Positions 17,575-28,100 of a stretch of 64,000 nt of DNA are shown here, piece by piece; the stretch's first letter is position 1; each line of letters opens with the position of its first letter. Both the position numbers and the translations under genes were made by a program. Source of the stretch: Propionibacteriales bacterium. GTDB taxonomy: Bacteria > Actinomycetota > Actinomycetes > Propionibacteriales > Nocardioidaceae. The notes under the pieces were generated by a model. That model was not told the DNA's origin. It saw nothing but the letters and a program-made list of their open reading frames with translations, and did not search any database. The stretch spans positions 40,366 to 104,365 of the forward strand of contig WHTJ01000004.1 of the NCBI GenBank assembly GCA_009377795.1, written 5' to 3'.

Positions 17575-19158
17575 CTACTTGCCCATCAGGTCGCGCATTT
17601 CCTTGGGGAGCTCGAAATCCGCAGCCTCTTCGGCATCGGCGGAGTCGCCGCCGAAGCCGAACGCCGCACCGGGCGGCGTGCTCTGCTCGGCCTGCTTCGC
17701 GGCGGCCTCCTGCTGCGCGCGCTTGGCGGGGTTGCCCGAGCGGCGCTTCGTGCGCCCCTTCTTCGGCGCCTGTCTCGCCTTGGCCCGCTTGCCCATGCCC
17801 GGCATTCCCCCGGGCATCCCTGGCATCCCACCGGACATGCCCGGCATCCCGCCGCCCTTGGCCATGGCGACCATCATCTTCCGGGCCTCGAAGAACCGGT
17901 CGACGAGACCGTTGACCTCGCTCACTTCAACACCGGAGCCGCGCGCGATCCGGGCCCGCCGCGACCCGTCGATGATCTTGGGATCGTCGCGCTCAGACGG
18001 CGTCATCGACTGGATGATGGCGCCGACCCGGTCGATCTCCTTCTCGTCGATGCTCTCGATCTGGTCGCGCATCTCGGCCATGCCCGGGAGCATGCCGAAG
18101 ATCTTCGACAACGAACCCATCTTGCGCATGGTCTGCATCTGCTGCAGGAAGTCGTCGAGGGTGAAGTCGCCCTCCTTGCCCTGCAGCTTGGCGGCGGTCT
18201 TCGCGGCCTCCTCGGCGTCGAAGGTCTTCTCCGCCCGCTCGATCAGCGTGAGCATGTCGCCCATGCCGAGGATGCGCGACGCCATCCGGTCGGGGTGGAA
18301 GACGTCGAAGTCGGTGAGCATCTCCCCCGACGACGCGAACATCACCTGCCGCCCGGTCACGTGGGCGACCGACAGCGCGGCGCCGCCGCGGGCGTCGCCG
18401 TCCAGCTTGGTGAGTACGACGCCGTCGAACCCGACGCCGTCGAGGAACGCGTGCGCCGTGGTCACGGCGTCCTGTCCGATCATGGCGTCGACGACGAACA
18501 GCGTCTCGTCCGGAGACACGGCGTCCCGGATGTCGGCCGCCTGCTGCATCATCTCGGCGTCGACACCCAGCCGGCCCGCGGTGTCGACCACCACGACGTC
18601 GTGCAGCGTGCGCCGAGCCTCCTCCACGCCGCCGCGCGCCACCGCGACCGAGTCGCCGACCCCGTTGCCGGGCTCGGGCGCGTACACCGTGACCTCGGCC
18701 TGCTCACCGACCACCTGCAGCTGGTTCACCGCGTTCGGGCGCTGGAGGTCCGCCGCGACCAGCATCGGCGTGTGCCCCTGCTCCTGGAGCCAGCGCGCGA
18801 GCTTGGCGGCCAGCGTGGTCTTCCCGGAGCCCTGCAGGCCGGCCAGCAGGATCACCGTGGGCGGCTTCGACGCGAACCGCAGCCGCCGGGTCTCGCCGCC
18901 GAGGATGCTGATCAGCTCCTCGTTTACGATCTTGATGACCTGCTGGGCGGGGTTCAGCGCACCGCTCACCTCGGCACCGGCGGCCCGCTCCTTGACCGCG
19001 GCGATGAACTGCTTGACCACCGGCAGCGCGACATCGGCCTCGAGCAGCGCGATCCGGATCTCGCGGCAGGTGGCGTCGATATCGGACTCAGACAGCCGGC
19101 CCTTGCCCCGGAGACTCTTGAACGTCGTCTCTAGCCGGTCCTGGAGGGTGGCAAACAC
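17575..19158 (-). CDS. ffh: Signal recognition particle protein SRP54
   Basis: Ffh binds 4.5S/SRP RNA and signal sequences and targets nascent chains to FtsY. The N domain is followed by the GTPase domain with G1 LAGLQGSGKTTLAAKLA near residue 103, DTAGR (G3) and LTKLDGDARGG (G4). The M domain is Met-rich and contains the RNA-binding SRRARIARGSGVEVSEVN stretch. The tail has GMPGM repeats and a basic Lys/Arg region. At 527 residues it is normal for actinobacteria. The start is a GTG at 19158. The receptor gene ftsY lies 4 kb upstream beyond the PII genes. Confidence 0.96.
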   Translation of the reverse strand: MFATLQDRLETTFKSLRGKGRLSESDIDATCREIRIALLEADVALPVVKQFIAAVKERAAGAEVSGALNPAQQVIKIVNEELISILGGETRRLRFASKPPTVILLAGLQGSGKTTLAAKLARWLQEQGHTPMLVAADLQRPNAVNQLQVVGEQAEVTVYAPEPGNGVGDSVAVARGGVEEARRTLHDVVVVDTAGRLGVDAEMMQQAADIRDAVSPDETLFVVDAMIGQDAVTTAHAFLDGVGFDGVVLTKLDGDARGGAALSVAHVTGRQVMFASSGEMLTDFDVFHPDRMASRILGMGDMLTLIERAEKTFDAEEAAKTAAKLQGKEGDFTLDDFLQQMQTMRKMGSLSKIFGMLPGMAEMRDQIESIDEKEIDRVGAIIQSMTPSERDDPKIIDGSRRARIARGSGVEVSEVNGLVDRFFEARKMMVAMAKGGGMPGMSGGMPGMPGGMPGMGKRAKARQAPKKGRTKRRSGNPAKRAQQEAAAKQAEQSTPPGAAFGFGGDSADAEEAADFELPKEMRDLMGK

Positions 19159-19275
19159 AGGTAGGTGTCCTCACAAACATGATCGCCTGGCGGGAAATCC
19201 CATCGGGGACCTTCCCCACAATTCCTGCCAGCCTAATAGACGCCCCAGGGCTGGGTCCCGGCGCTGGGCCGCGGC

Positions 19276-21477
19276 CTAGCTCAACGCGCGGCGCACGGCG
19301 GCGGCCGCCCCCTCACCGCGAGCGGCCGGGAGCGGGCCCGTGCCGGGATCGGCCACGTAGAACACGTCCACGGCGCGCGGGCCCAGGGTCTCCAGGTACG
19401 CCGAGCGCACCTCCAGCCCGAGCCCGGCCATCGCGGAGCAGACGGCGTACACCAGGCCCCGCCAGTCGGCGGCGCGCACCTCGATCACGGTCGCCCGCGC
19501 GGATGCCTCCGGGTGCAGGGAGACATGCGGCGGCTCGCGGTCGTTCGGCGGGCTGAGCCGCGCCTCCACATCCACGGTTCCGCCGAGTACGCCGAGCAGC
19601 CGCTGACGAAACCGGGCCGGGTCGACGTACTCGTCCGAGAGCCGCCAGCGCGACCATCCCGTACCGCCGCGGGACCCCGCCCGCGCCGACCGTACCTGCA
19701 GCCCGCTCAACGCGATCGCCGCGGCGACCGAGGCCAGCAGGCCGACCCGGTCCGGGGCGCCGACCAGCAGCGTCGTCCCCTCCGCCGACGACTCCGCATC
19801 CACCCAGCAGTGGCCCACGTCCCGGCCAGGCCAGGACGGCTCGGCCTCGGACACCGGCACGGCTTCGAGGGCATCGCGAGTACGACGTACCAGTCCCTCC
19901 ACCAGCCCCCGCCGCCAGGCCGTCCACGCGGCGGGCGAGGTCGCCCTGGCGTCGCACTCGGTCATCGCCGCCAGCAGCTCCAGCACGCCGATACCGCCCA
20001 CCCGCTCGGCGACCAGCGCGACCGTGGCCGGGTCGTCGGGATCCCGCCGGATCGCGGTGTGCGGCAGCAGGAGGTGGTGGCGTACGAGCCGCCCGATCAT
20101 CGCGGCGTCCGGTTCGGTGAAGCCCCAGCGGCGCGCGATGCCGGTGGCCGTCTCCGCGCCGGCCACGCTGTGATCACCGGGCGCGCTCTTGCCGATGTCG
20201 TGCAGCAGGACGGCGACCAGCAGCAGGTCCGGCCGGCTCACCCGCTGCAGCAGCCCGCTCGCGTGCACGCAGGCCTCGATGAGGTGCCGGTCGACCGTGA
20301 AGCGGTGCACGGCCGACGTCGAGGCCAGCATCCGGACCCCCGCCCACTCGGGCAGCAACGTCTCGACCGCTCCGACCTCCTCCAGGGTCTCCCACACCGC
20401 GACCAGCCCGGGTCCGGCGCCGAGCAACCGCACGAGCAGGTCGCGGGCCTCGCGCGGCCACGGCTCGGGAACCCGCGCGCCCTCCTGGGCGAGCCGTCGC
20501 GCGGAGGCCGGGGCCAGCATCAGCCGCCGCTCCGCGGCCAGTGCGGCGGCCCGCAGCAGGAGCAGCGGGGCGTCGGCCGGCTTGGCCGTCGACTCCAGCA
20601 CGACCTCGTTGCCCGATCTCGCGAGCCCGGGAGACAGCCATTCCAGGTCCGGCCGGCGGCGCCGCGGTCCGCGGCGCGGTGTCTCCAGCACGCCGTCCAG
20701 CCGGTGCCACGTGAGTGTCGTCAGGTGGTTCATCCGCCGTCCGAGCCCGCGTACGTGACGCTGGAACGCGTCCGGGTCGTCGTACCCGAGGTGTTCGGCG
20801 AGACCGGGCAGGACCTCGGGAAGCAGCCGGTCTCCGGGCTTGCCGGTCACCTCGTGCAGCGTGTCGCGGATCGCCAGCATCTGGTTGCGGCAGCGCTCGG
20901 CCTCGGCGTGCGGTACGTCGACCAGCCAGGTGGACACCAGCGCCCGCAGCATCACGCCGTCCCGCAGGCCGCCCTGCGACTCCTTGATGTCCGGTACCGC
21001 CGCGTACGCGAGCTGGCCGGCCCGACCAGCGCGCGCCTGCCAGTCCTCCCGGACCGCGGGGATTCGGCGGCGGGCGGCCGCCCGCCAGTCGGCAAGCACA
21101 GTGGACCGGAGCTGGACCGTGATCGCCGGATCGCCCGCGACGTGCCGGGCGTCGAGCATCCCCAGCGCGCCGCGCAGGTCGGACGACGCGACCTTGCGCA
21201 TGTCGTCCAGGGTGCGTACGGCGTGGTCGAGACGGGTTCCCGAGTCCCAGAGCGGGTACCAGATCCGGCCCGCGATCTCGGCGATGTTCTGGACCGCGCC
21301 GGTGTGGACCAGCACGACATCCAGGTCGCTGAACGGCGACAGCTCACGACGCCCATAGCCGCCCACCGCGACCAAGGCGGTCCCCGAGGGATCGGGAACC
21401 GCCTTGGTCAGGAGCTCTCGCAGTCGCGCATCGGAGTCGTCGCTGCGCCGCTGCCGCCGCTCGGCCAGGGTCTTCAC
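19276..21477 (-). CDS. glnD: PII nucleotidylyltransferase GlnD
   Basis: GlnD senses glutamine and modifies PII. The nucleotidyltransferase motif is AVGGYGRRELSPFSDLDVVL near residue 38. An HD domain follows (LLHDIGKSAPGDHSVAG), then two C-terminal ACT domains (about residues 560-630 and 665-733) that bind glutamine. In Streptomyces and Corynebacterium the orthologue adenylylates PII rather than uridylylating it, so that is the likely reaction here. At 733 residues it is slightly shorter than enterobacterial GlnD. It lies downstream of glnB in an amtB-glnB-glnD order; an 88-bp gap with a hairpin repeat separates it from glnB. Confidence 0.94.
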   Translation of the reverse strand: MKTLAERRQRRSDDSDARLRELLTKAVPDPSGTALVAVGGYGRRELSPFSDLDVVLVHTGAVQNIAEIAGRIWYPLWDSGTRLDHAVRTLDDMRKVASSDLRGALGMLDARHVAGDPAITVQLRSTVLADWRAAARRRIPAVREDWQARAGRAGQLAYAAVPDIKESQGGLRDGVMLRALVSTWLVDVPHAEAERCRNQMLAIRDTLHEVTGKPGDRLLPEVLPGLAEHLGYDDPDAFQRHVRGLGRRMNHLTTLTWHRLDGVLETPRRGPRRRRPDLEWLSPGLARSGNEVVLESTAKPADAPLLLLRAAALAAERRLMLAPASARRLAQEGARVPEPWPREARDLLVRLLGAGPGLVAVWETLEEVGAVETLLPEWAGVRMLASTSAVHRFTVDRHLIEACVHASGLLQRVSRPDLLLVAVLLHDIGKSAPGDHSVAGAETATGIARRWGFTEPDAAMIGRLVRHHLLLPHTAIRRDPDDPATVALVAERVGGIGVLELLAAMTECDARATSPAAWTAWRRGLVEGLVRRTRDALEAVPVSEAEPSWPGRDVGHCWVDAESSAEGTTLLVGAPDRVGLLASVAAAIALSGLQVRSARAGSRGGTGWSRWRLSDEYVDPARFRQRLLGVLGGTVDVEARLSPPNDREPPHVSLHPEASARATVIEVRAADWRGLVYAVCSAMAGLGLEVRSAYLETLGPRAVDVFYVADPGTGPLPAARGEGAAAAVRRALS

Positions 21478-21490
21478 ATGACCACCACCC

Positions 21491-21553
21491 CGTTGAGTGT
21501 GACGTTTTCACCGGGACACGCGAGCGTGTCCGTCGAAATCGTCACACTCAGCG
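21491..21553. repeat. Dispersed hairpin repeat, family C, copy 1
   Basis: A 63-bp unit between glnB and glnD. The outer stem is TGAGTGTGACG (21494-21504) with CGTCACACTCA (21540-21550) and the inner stem is GGACACGC with GCGTGTCC (21514-21531). A second 63-bp unit with the same ends (CGTTGA..GTGACGTT and CGTCGAAA..GTCAC..TCAGCG) lies at 56941-57003. Confidence 0.75.
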
Positions 21554-21565
21554 GCCGGGCCGTCT

Positions 21566-21904
21566 TCAGAGGGCCGCGGAGTCGCGCTCGCCCGTCCGTA
21601 CCCGGACGACGGACTCGATCGGCATCACCCAGACCTTGCCGTCCCCGATCCGGCCGGTTTGCGCGGTCTTGGTGATGACTCCCACCACGTCGCCGGCGGA
21701 GTCGTCCTCCACGACGATCTCGACTCTGATCTTCGGCAGCAACGCGACGTCGTACTCGGCGCCTCGGTAGACCTCGGTGTGACCTTTCTGGCGACCGAAT
21801 CCGCTGGCCTCGGTCACGGTCATCCCGGTCACGCCGAACGCCTCCAGCGCCTCCCGCACCTCGTCCCACTTGTGCGGCTTGATCACGGCGGTGACCAGCT
21901 TCAT
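21566..21904 (-). CDS. glnB: PII nitrogen-regulatory protein
   Basis: PII is a 112-residue homotrimer that binds ATP, ADP and 2-oxoglutarate and controls the ammonium channel and other targets. It begins MKLVTAVIKPHKWDEVREAL. The T-loop has the modification site Tyr51 in EVYRGAEYDV, and the B-loop is TGRIGDGKVWV. In actinobacteria this Tyr is adenylylated by GlnD. The ATG overlaps the amtB stop by four bases, the classical amtB-glnK pairing, so GlnK would be an equally good name. Confidence 0.95.
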   Translation of the reverse strand: MKLVTAVIKPHKWDEVREALEAFGVTGMTVTEASGFGRQKGHTEVYRGAEYDVALLPKIRVEIVVEDDSAGDVVGVITKTAQTGRIGDGKVWVMPIESVVRVRTGERDSAAL

Positions 21905-23259
21905 GACTTCACGCTCCCTTCGGTCTGCCTGTCGGCATCGGCCCCGACTCCGGACGAGCCGGTCGCTCCGGCGGTCGCGCCGGTCAGCGTCCGGCCCGCG
22001 CCCGTGCTGACGTGCAGGTCGTAGCCGGTCTCGGCGTGGACCGCGAGATCGATGCCGCTGACCTCGTCGTCCTCGTCGACCCGGAAACCCACCGTCTTGT
22101 GCAGCAGGTACCCGATGATCAGTGTGACGACGAAGGAGTACGTCATCACCGAGACCGCTCCGACGACCTGTCTCCAGAGCTGGTCGACACCGCCGCCGTA
22201 GAACAGGCCGTCCACGCCCGCCGGGGCCGCCGCGGTGCCCAGGAAGCCCACCAGGATGGTACCGACCAGGCCGCCGACGAGGTGTACGCCGACCACGTCG
22301 AGCGAGTCGTCGTACCCGAGCCGGTACTTCAGGCCGACCGCCAGGGCGCAGAGAACACCGGCGATCGCGCCCAGCAGGATGGCGCCCACCGGCGAAACGG
22401 CGGAACAGGACGGCGTGATCGCCACCAGCCCGGCCACGATTCCGGACGCCGCGCCGAGCGAGGTGGCGTGACCGTCCCGGATCTTCTCCGTGGCCAGCCA
22501 GGCCAGCGAGGCGGCACCAGTGGCCGTCATGGTGTTGACCCACGCGACCGCCGCGGTGTTGTCGGCGGCCACCGCGGATCCGGCGTTGAACCCGAACCAG
22601 CCGAACCACAGTATTCCGGCGCCGAGCATGACCAGCGGCAGGTTGTGCGGCCGCATCGGGTCCCGCGCGAACCCCTTCCGCTTGCCCAGCACGATCGCCA
22701 GCGCCAGGGCGGCCGCACCGGCGTTGATGTGGACCGCGGTCCCTCCGGCGAAGTCGATGGCCAGCAGGTCGTTGGCGATCCAGCCGCCGACGACGTCGCC
22801 GGCGTCGAACGCGAAGACCCAGTGTGCGATAGGGAAGTAGACCACCGTCGCCCAGATGCCGGCGAAGATCAGCCACGTGCCGAACTTCGCGCGGTCGGCG
22901 ATGGCGCCGGAGATCAGTGCGACGGTGATGATCGCGAACACGGCCTGGAAGGCGACGAAGGCCATCACCGGCAGGCCGCCCTCCTCCGACGTGAGGTCCT
23001 CCATCAGGCCCCTCAGCCCGAAGAACTCGAACGGGTCACCCAGCATGCCGGCACCCACGTCGTTGCCGAATGCTATGGAGTAACCCCACAACACCCACAG
23101 AACGCTGATCAGCCCCAAGGCCCCGAAGCTCATCATCATCATGTTCAAGACGCTCTTCGAGCGGACCATGCCGCCATAGAAGAGCGCCAGCCCGGGAGTC
23201 ATCAGCAGCACCATCGAAGCGCTCGCGAGAAGCCAGGCAGTATCTCCGGTCGGGACCAT
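21901..23259 (-). CDS. amtB: Ammonium transporter
   Basis: An Amt/MEP channel of 452 residues with about 11 membrane helices. Signature pieces are MVLLMTPGLALFYGGMVRSK at the start, ADRAKFGTWLIFAGIW, FAGGTAVHINAGAAALALAI with the pore His, FGWFGFNAGSA, and YDDSLDVVGVHLVGGLVGTI with the second pore His. The C-terminal tail is long and hydrophilic. It imports ammonium under nitrogen limitation and is gated by the PII protein encoded directly downstream. GTTAC-type half sites occur in the 218-bp upstream gap, but they do not give a convincing GlnR box. Confidence 0.95.
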   Translation of the reverse strand: MVPTGDTAWLLASASMVLLMTPGLALFYGGMVRSKSVLNMMMMSFGALGLISVLWVLWGYSIAFGNDVGAGMLGDPFEFFGLRGLMEDLTSEEGGLPVMAFVAFQAVFAIITVALISGAIADRAKFGTWLIFAGIWATVVYFPIAHWVFAFDAGDVVGGWIANDLLAIDFAGGTAVHINAGAAALALAIVLGKRKGFARDPMRPHNLPLVMLGAGILWFGWFGFNAGSAVAADNTAAVAWVNTMTATGAASLAWLATEKIRDGHATSLGAASGIVAGLVAITPSCSAVSPVGAILLGAIAGVLCALAVGLKYRLGYDDSLDVVGVHLVGGLVGTILVGFLGTAAAPAGVDGLFYGGGVDQLWRQVVGAVSVMTYSFVVTLIIGYLLHKTVGFRVDEDDEVSGIDLAVHAETGYDLHVSTGAGRTLTGATAGATGSSGVGADADRQTEGSVKS

Positions 23260-23477
23260 CGGCCCGAGCCTCCTTTCATGCAGGGGCTAACCCGCGCGCG
23301 ACCAGAAGACGCCGGTGTCTTCGCGCAGCAACGGAGGTCTTGGTTACGACATCGACCTTGCGGGTACGACGTTTCGGTACGTGCGGCCGCACGTTGCGTA
23401 CAAGTGAAAACGAGGGACCTTGTGTTACGGACGTGTGAACAGGCGCTCCCGGACGACGCGACGCGACCGTGCGTCCC

Positions 23478-24605
23478 TCAGGTCAGCGAGCTCTCCCCGA
23501 GCAGCGCGTCCACGAACGCCTCCGGCTCGAACGGCGCCAGGTCGTCGGCGCCCTCCCCGAGTCCGACCAGCTTCACGGGTACGCCGAGCTCGCGCTGCAC
23601 CGCCACCACGATGCCGCCCTTCGCCGTACCGTCGAGCTTGGTCAGCGCGATCCCGGTGACGTCGACGACCTCGGCGAACACCCTGGCCTGCTGCAGTCCG
23701 TTCTGGCCGGTCGTGGCGTCGAGCACGAGCAGCACCTCGCCCACCCGCGCGAGCTTCTCCACAACCCGCTTGACCTTGCCCAGCTCGTCCATCAGGCCGG
23801 TCTTGGTGTGCAGGCGGCCGGCCGTGTCGATCAGGACGGCGTCGGCCTCACGCTCGATCCCGGTCTGGACGGCGTCGTACGCGACGCTCGCGGGATCGCC
23901 GCCTTCGGCGCCGCGAACCGTGTGCACGCCGACCCGATCGCCCCAGGTCTTCAGCTGGTCGACGGCGGCGGCCCGGAACGTGTCGGCCGCTCCCAGCACC
24001 ACGTCGGAGTCCTCGGCCACCAGAACGCGGGCGATCTTCGCGACCGTGGTGGTCTTGCCCGAGCCGTTGACCCCCACGACCAGGGCGACGCCCGGCTTGG
24101 CGTCGGTCCGGCGCAGGTGCAGTGCGCGGTCGAGGTCCGGATCAAGCATCGCGATCAGCTCGTCGCGCAAGATGGCGCGCGCCCGCGCGTCGGATCCGAC
24201 GCCCTCGACCCGTACTTGCGCCCGCAGCCGGCCGACCAGCTCCTGAGTTGGCTCGACACCCAGATCCGAGGTGAGCAAGGTGTCCTCGATCTCCTGCCAG
24301 GTGTCGTCGTCGACCCGGTCCCGGGACAGCAGGGACAGCAGCCCGCGACCCAGCGTGGACTGCGAGCCCGCCAGCCGGGCCCGCAGGCGGACCAGCCGCC
24401 CCTGGACTGGCTCCGGGCGCTCGAGGACGGGTGCCGCCTCGGCCTCCGGCTCGACGGTCGGCAGGGCCTCGTCAACGCCGGCCGCGTCCACGCTCGAGAC
24501 ATCGGCGCCGGGTCGCCCTCGGCGACGCAGGCCGACGAGAAGTCCTCCGGCCGCGAGGACCACGATCAGAACGAGCGCAAGGATCAGGTAGAGAATGTCT
24601 CCCAC
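23478..24605 (-). CDS. ftsY: SRP receptor FtsY
   Basis: FtsY is the membrane-associated receptor that pairs with Ffh. The N-terminal hydrophobic segment (GDILYLILALVLIVVLAAGG) and the acidic A-region precede the NG domain: GVNGSGKTTTVAKIARVL (G1), LIDTAGRLHTKTGLMDEL (G3), TKLDGTAKGG (G4) and GLGEGADDLAPFEPEAFVDA at the end. I prefer the GTG at 24605, which has AGAGGA about nine bases upstream, over the TTG at 24623. Actinobacterial FtsY proteins usually have such a membrane anchor. Confidence 0.94.
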   Translation of the reverse strand: MGDILYLILALVLIVVLAAGGLLVGLRRRGRPGADVSSVDAAGVDEALPTVEPEAEAAPVLERPEPVQGRLVRLRARLAGSQSTLGRGLLSLLSRDRVDDDTWQEIEDTLLTSDLGVEPTQELVGRLRAQVRVEGVGSDARARAILRDELIAMLDPDLDRALHLRRTDAKPGVALVVGVNGSGKTTTVAKIARVLVAEDSDVVLGAADTFRAAAVDQLKTWGDRVGVHTVRGAEGGDPASVAYDAVQTGIEREADAVLIDTAGRLHTKTGLMDELGKVKRVVEKLARVGEVLLVLDATTGQNGLQQARVFAEVVDVTGIALTKLDGTAKGGIVVAVQRELGVPVKLVGLGEGADDLAPFEPEAFVDALLGESSLT

Positions 24606-24737
24606 GGTGTCCCATCCTCTCAAACCACCATGGCCGACCCACCGGTCGTCACCCCGCGATGCCGGCCGGCGGGCGGGCTGACATGGATGAGTGGCGCAGA
24701 GGCGTACCGACCGGCTGCGATCGGTCGTGCGGTCCGG

Positions 24738-24905
24738 TCAGCGTTTGTCGGGCTCCACGGGCCATTTGTCGGTGAACCTGACCATCGCTTCGGAGAGCCA
24801 CCCGGCACGCGGGATGTCGCGGCCGCGCTGCGGATAGGCGACGTACAACACCACCAGCGCTGCCAGCGTCAGGACGACGAGTAACGCTATGGAAACCGCG
24901 ATCAT
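24738..24905 (-). CDS. Small membrane protein of unknown function
   Basis: A 55-codon gene reads MIAVSIALLVVLTLAALVVL followed by YVAYPQRGRDIPRAGWLSEA and MVRFTDKWPVEPDKR. One N-terminal membrane helix is followed by a short hydrophilic tail rich in charged residues and Pro. A GGGGAG stretch lies close before the ATG. The balanced composition and a clean start and stop make it a plausible real gene. It lies between smc and ftsY on the same strand. No family is recognised. Confidence 0.6.
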   Translation of the reverse strand: MIAVSIALLVVLTLAALVVLYVAYPQRGRDIPRAGWLSEAMVRFTDKWPVEPDKR

Positions 24906-25094
24906 GGACTCCCCAAGAAAGAAACGTGCTGTCGGCGCCTACGCGATGAATTCTGCCACGCCCGGTTAACGGTCCGGGTCCGCGACAAGCCGTCGGGATG
25001 AAATCCGGGAGCCGTCGACGAGCGCCCGCGCGATGCCGCACTGGGAAATTTCTTCACCGCTCGGGGTTTTCGGCCCCGAGCCGACGGCCAGATG

Positions 25095-25110
25095 TGCAAT
25101 CTCGGCGCGA
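25095..25110. repeat. Dispersed repeat, family A, single copy behind smc
   Basis: The sequence TGCAATCTCGGCGCGA occurs here, 20 bp past the smc stop codon, and again at 47888-47903 and 52053-52068, with inverted copies at 47843, 52083 and 52114. This copy has no obvious partner arm. Confidence 0.7.
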
Positions 25111-25129
25111 AGGACGCGCGGCCGAACGG

Positions 25130-28100
25130 TCAGGCGGACTCGGCCTCGCGCATCCGCTGGCTGATCAGCGTGGTCACGCCGTCGTCGCGCATCGAGGCGC
25201 CGTACAACGCGTCCGCGACCTCCATCGTCCGCTTCTGGTGCGTGATCACGATCAGCTGGCTGTGGGTCCGCAGCTCCTCGTAGATCTCCAACAACCGGCC
25301 GAGGTTCGTGTCGTCGAGCGCCGCCTCGACCTCGTCCAGGATGTAGAACGGGCTCGGCCGGGCCTTGAACAACGCCACCAGGAACGCGACCGCGACCAGT
25401 GAGCGCTCGCCGCCGGACAGCAACGACAGCCGCTTGATCTTCTTGCCCGGCGGCCGCGCCTCGACCTCGACACCGGTGGCCAGCAGGTCGGACGGGTCGG
25501 TCAGCATGAGGCGGCCGTCGCCACCGGGGAAGAGCCGGGAGAAGATTTCCTCGAACTCGCGGGCGACGTCGGCGTACGCCTGGCTGAAGACCTCCTCGAC
25601 CCGCTCGTCGACGTCACGCACGATGTCGAGCAGGTCGCGGCGGGTCTTCTTCACGTCCTCGAGCTGCTCGGTGAGGAACTTGTGGCGGTCCTCCAGTGCC
25701 GAGAACTCCTCGAGCGCGAGCGGGTTCACCCTGCCGAGAAGGGCGAGCTGTCGCTCGGCCGTCTTCAGGCGCTTCGCCTGCTCCTCGCGGACGTACGGCA
25801 CCGGGTCCGGCTCGACCTCCCGCTCCTCGTCCGGAGCCGGGGGTGGCGGCGGTACGAGTACGTCGGGACCGTAGTCGGCGACCAGCGTCTCCGCGTCCAG
25901 GCCGAGCTCGTCGGCGGCGCGCTCCTCCAGCTGCTCGATCCGCATCCGCTGTTCGGTGCGGGCCATCTCGTCACGGTGCACGGTGTTGGTCAGCTGGGCC
26001 AGCTCACCGTCGAGATCGCGTACGACGGAACGCACCTCGGAGAGCCGCTGCTCGCGCTCCCTGCGCTCGCGCTCGACCGTGGCCCGCTCCACCCCGGACT
26101 GACGCAGCGACTCGTCCAACTGCTCCAGGACCGCGGCGGCGCCCCGCCCGACCGCCTCGGCGACCGCGATCTCGCGGATCCGGCGCTCGCGCCGGGCGAC
26201 CGCCCGGGCCCGGGCCTCGCGTTCCTTGCGGGCGGTCTGGCGCAGCGCGTCCGCCCGGCCCTGCATGGCGCGGGCGCGCTCCTCCGAGGTACGCAGGGCG
26301 AGCCGTGCCTCGGTCTCGGCCTGCCGGGCCGCGCGTGCACCGTCGGCCAGACGCTCCAGCTCGATCGAGTCCGGCTCCTCCTCCGGCGCCCCCTCCGCGG
26401 CCGCCAACCGGGCCTCCAGCTCGGTGAGACCCTCCAGCTCGGCGTCGCGGGCCGCCTCGGCCTCGTCGATGGCCCGGACCAGCCGCTCCGCCTCGCTCTT
26501 GGCCGACCGGGCGTGGCCGCCGAACTGGCCGAGCTGCTCGGCCACCGCCGCCATCGACGCGTCGGACTCGTGCAGCCTGGACAGGGCGACCTCGACCCGC
26601 TGCTGAGCGGCCTCCCGCTCGTCCTCCAGGCCGGAGGCCTCGAACCGCAGCCGGTCGCAACGATGCGAGGACTCGCTCAGCTGCTCGGCGGCCTCCTCCA
26701 CCGCGGCCTGGACCTCGATCAGCGACGGCGTGGACGCGGAACCTCCGGCCGCGTAGTGCATGCCGAAGAGGTCGCCGTCCCGGGTCACCGCGACCACATC
26801 GGATACGTCGGAGACCAGCCGCCGGGCCGTGGTCAGATCGTCGGTCACGGCCACCTTGGACAGCAGCCGCCGCAGCGTTCCGCCGAGCTGCTCCGGCGCC
26901 TCGATCAGATCGACGGCGTACTGCACACCCGAGGGCAGCTCGGGCCAGCGGTCGTCGTCTGGCCGGCCGCCACCGAGGACCAGCCCGGCACGGCCGAGGT
27001 CCTCGGCCTTGAGATGGGCGATGGCCTCCACGGCGACACCGGCATCCGAGACCGCCACCGCGGCCGACGCCTCACCCAGGGCCGCGGCGACCGCGGCCTC
27101 GTATCCGGGCCGGACGGTCAGCAGCGCGGCCATGGAACCCAACAGGCCGGGTACCCGCTCACCGTCGGCCAGCAGGGCGGCCGCGCCGTCCTTGTGGGCC
27201 AGCCCGAGCTCGAGGGCCTCCTTACGGGCGGCCACGGCGGCCCGCTCCTGTTCGGCGGCGTGCCACTCCTCGCGGAGCTTGTTCAGCCGTTCGTCGCACT
27301 CGGTGAACTCGGCCTGCGCGCCCTCGTACTCGACGTCGAGCCCGCGCTCACCGGCGTCGAGGCCGGCGATGCGGGTCTCGAGCGCGGTGAACTCGTGCTG
27401 GGCCCGCTCCGCGCGGGCCTCGGCGTCGTCGCGGGCCGTGCGGAGCCGGCCGATCTCGGCCTCGGCGGCCGCGGCCCGGCTCTTGAGCGCATTGACCTGG
27501 CCGGCCAGCCGGGCCAGCCCTTCGCGGCGGTCCGCGGCGGCGCGGACCAGGCCGGCGATCCGACGATCCTCCTCGGCGTGCGCGAACTCGGCCTGCTGTC
27601 GCCGCTCGACCGCCTCCTCCAGCATGCGCCGGTGCTCCCCGGCCTCGGTCTGGATCTCCGCCTCCTGGGCCTCGACCCATTCCGCCTCGGCCTCCAGCTC
27701 GGCGGGATCGCGACCGGGGCGGTCCTCTTCGGGCTCGTCGGCGAGGTTGCGGACCCGCTCGGCCGCCAGACTCTGGGTGCCACGGATGCGCTCGCGGATG
27801 CCGGACAGGTGGTACCACGTCTCCTGGGCCGCGGCGAGCCGCGGCGCGTCAGCGCGCACGGCCTCCTCGAGCGCGCTCTCCTGTTCACGAGCCGCGGCGA
27901 GGTCGTTCTCCACCTGGGCACGGCGCTCGCGTACCGCCGACTCGTCGGCCAGCTCCTGTTCGAGCGCCTGGCGCGCCTCCACCAGCTCGTCGGCCAGCAG
28001 CCTGGCCTTGGCGTCCCGGGCCTCCGCCTGTACCACCGCGGCCTTGCGGGCCACCTCGGCCTGCCGGCCGAGCGGCTTGAGCTGACGGCGGATCTCGGTC

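Noticed and set aside
23340..23440. GlnR binding site upstream of amtB
   Set aside because: GTTAC half sites occur, but the second half (GTGAAC) is misplaced and the spacing does not fit the known GTnAC-N6-GnAAC pattern.
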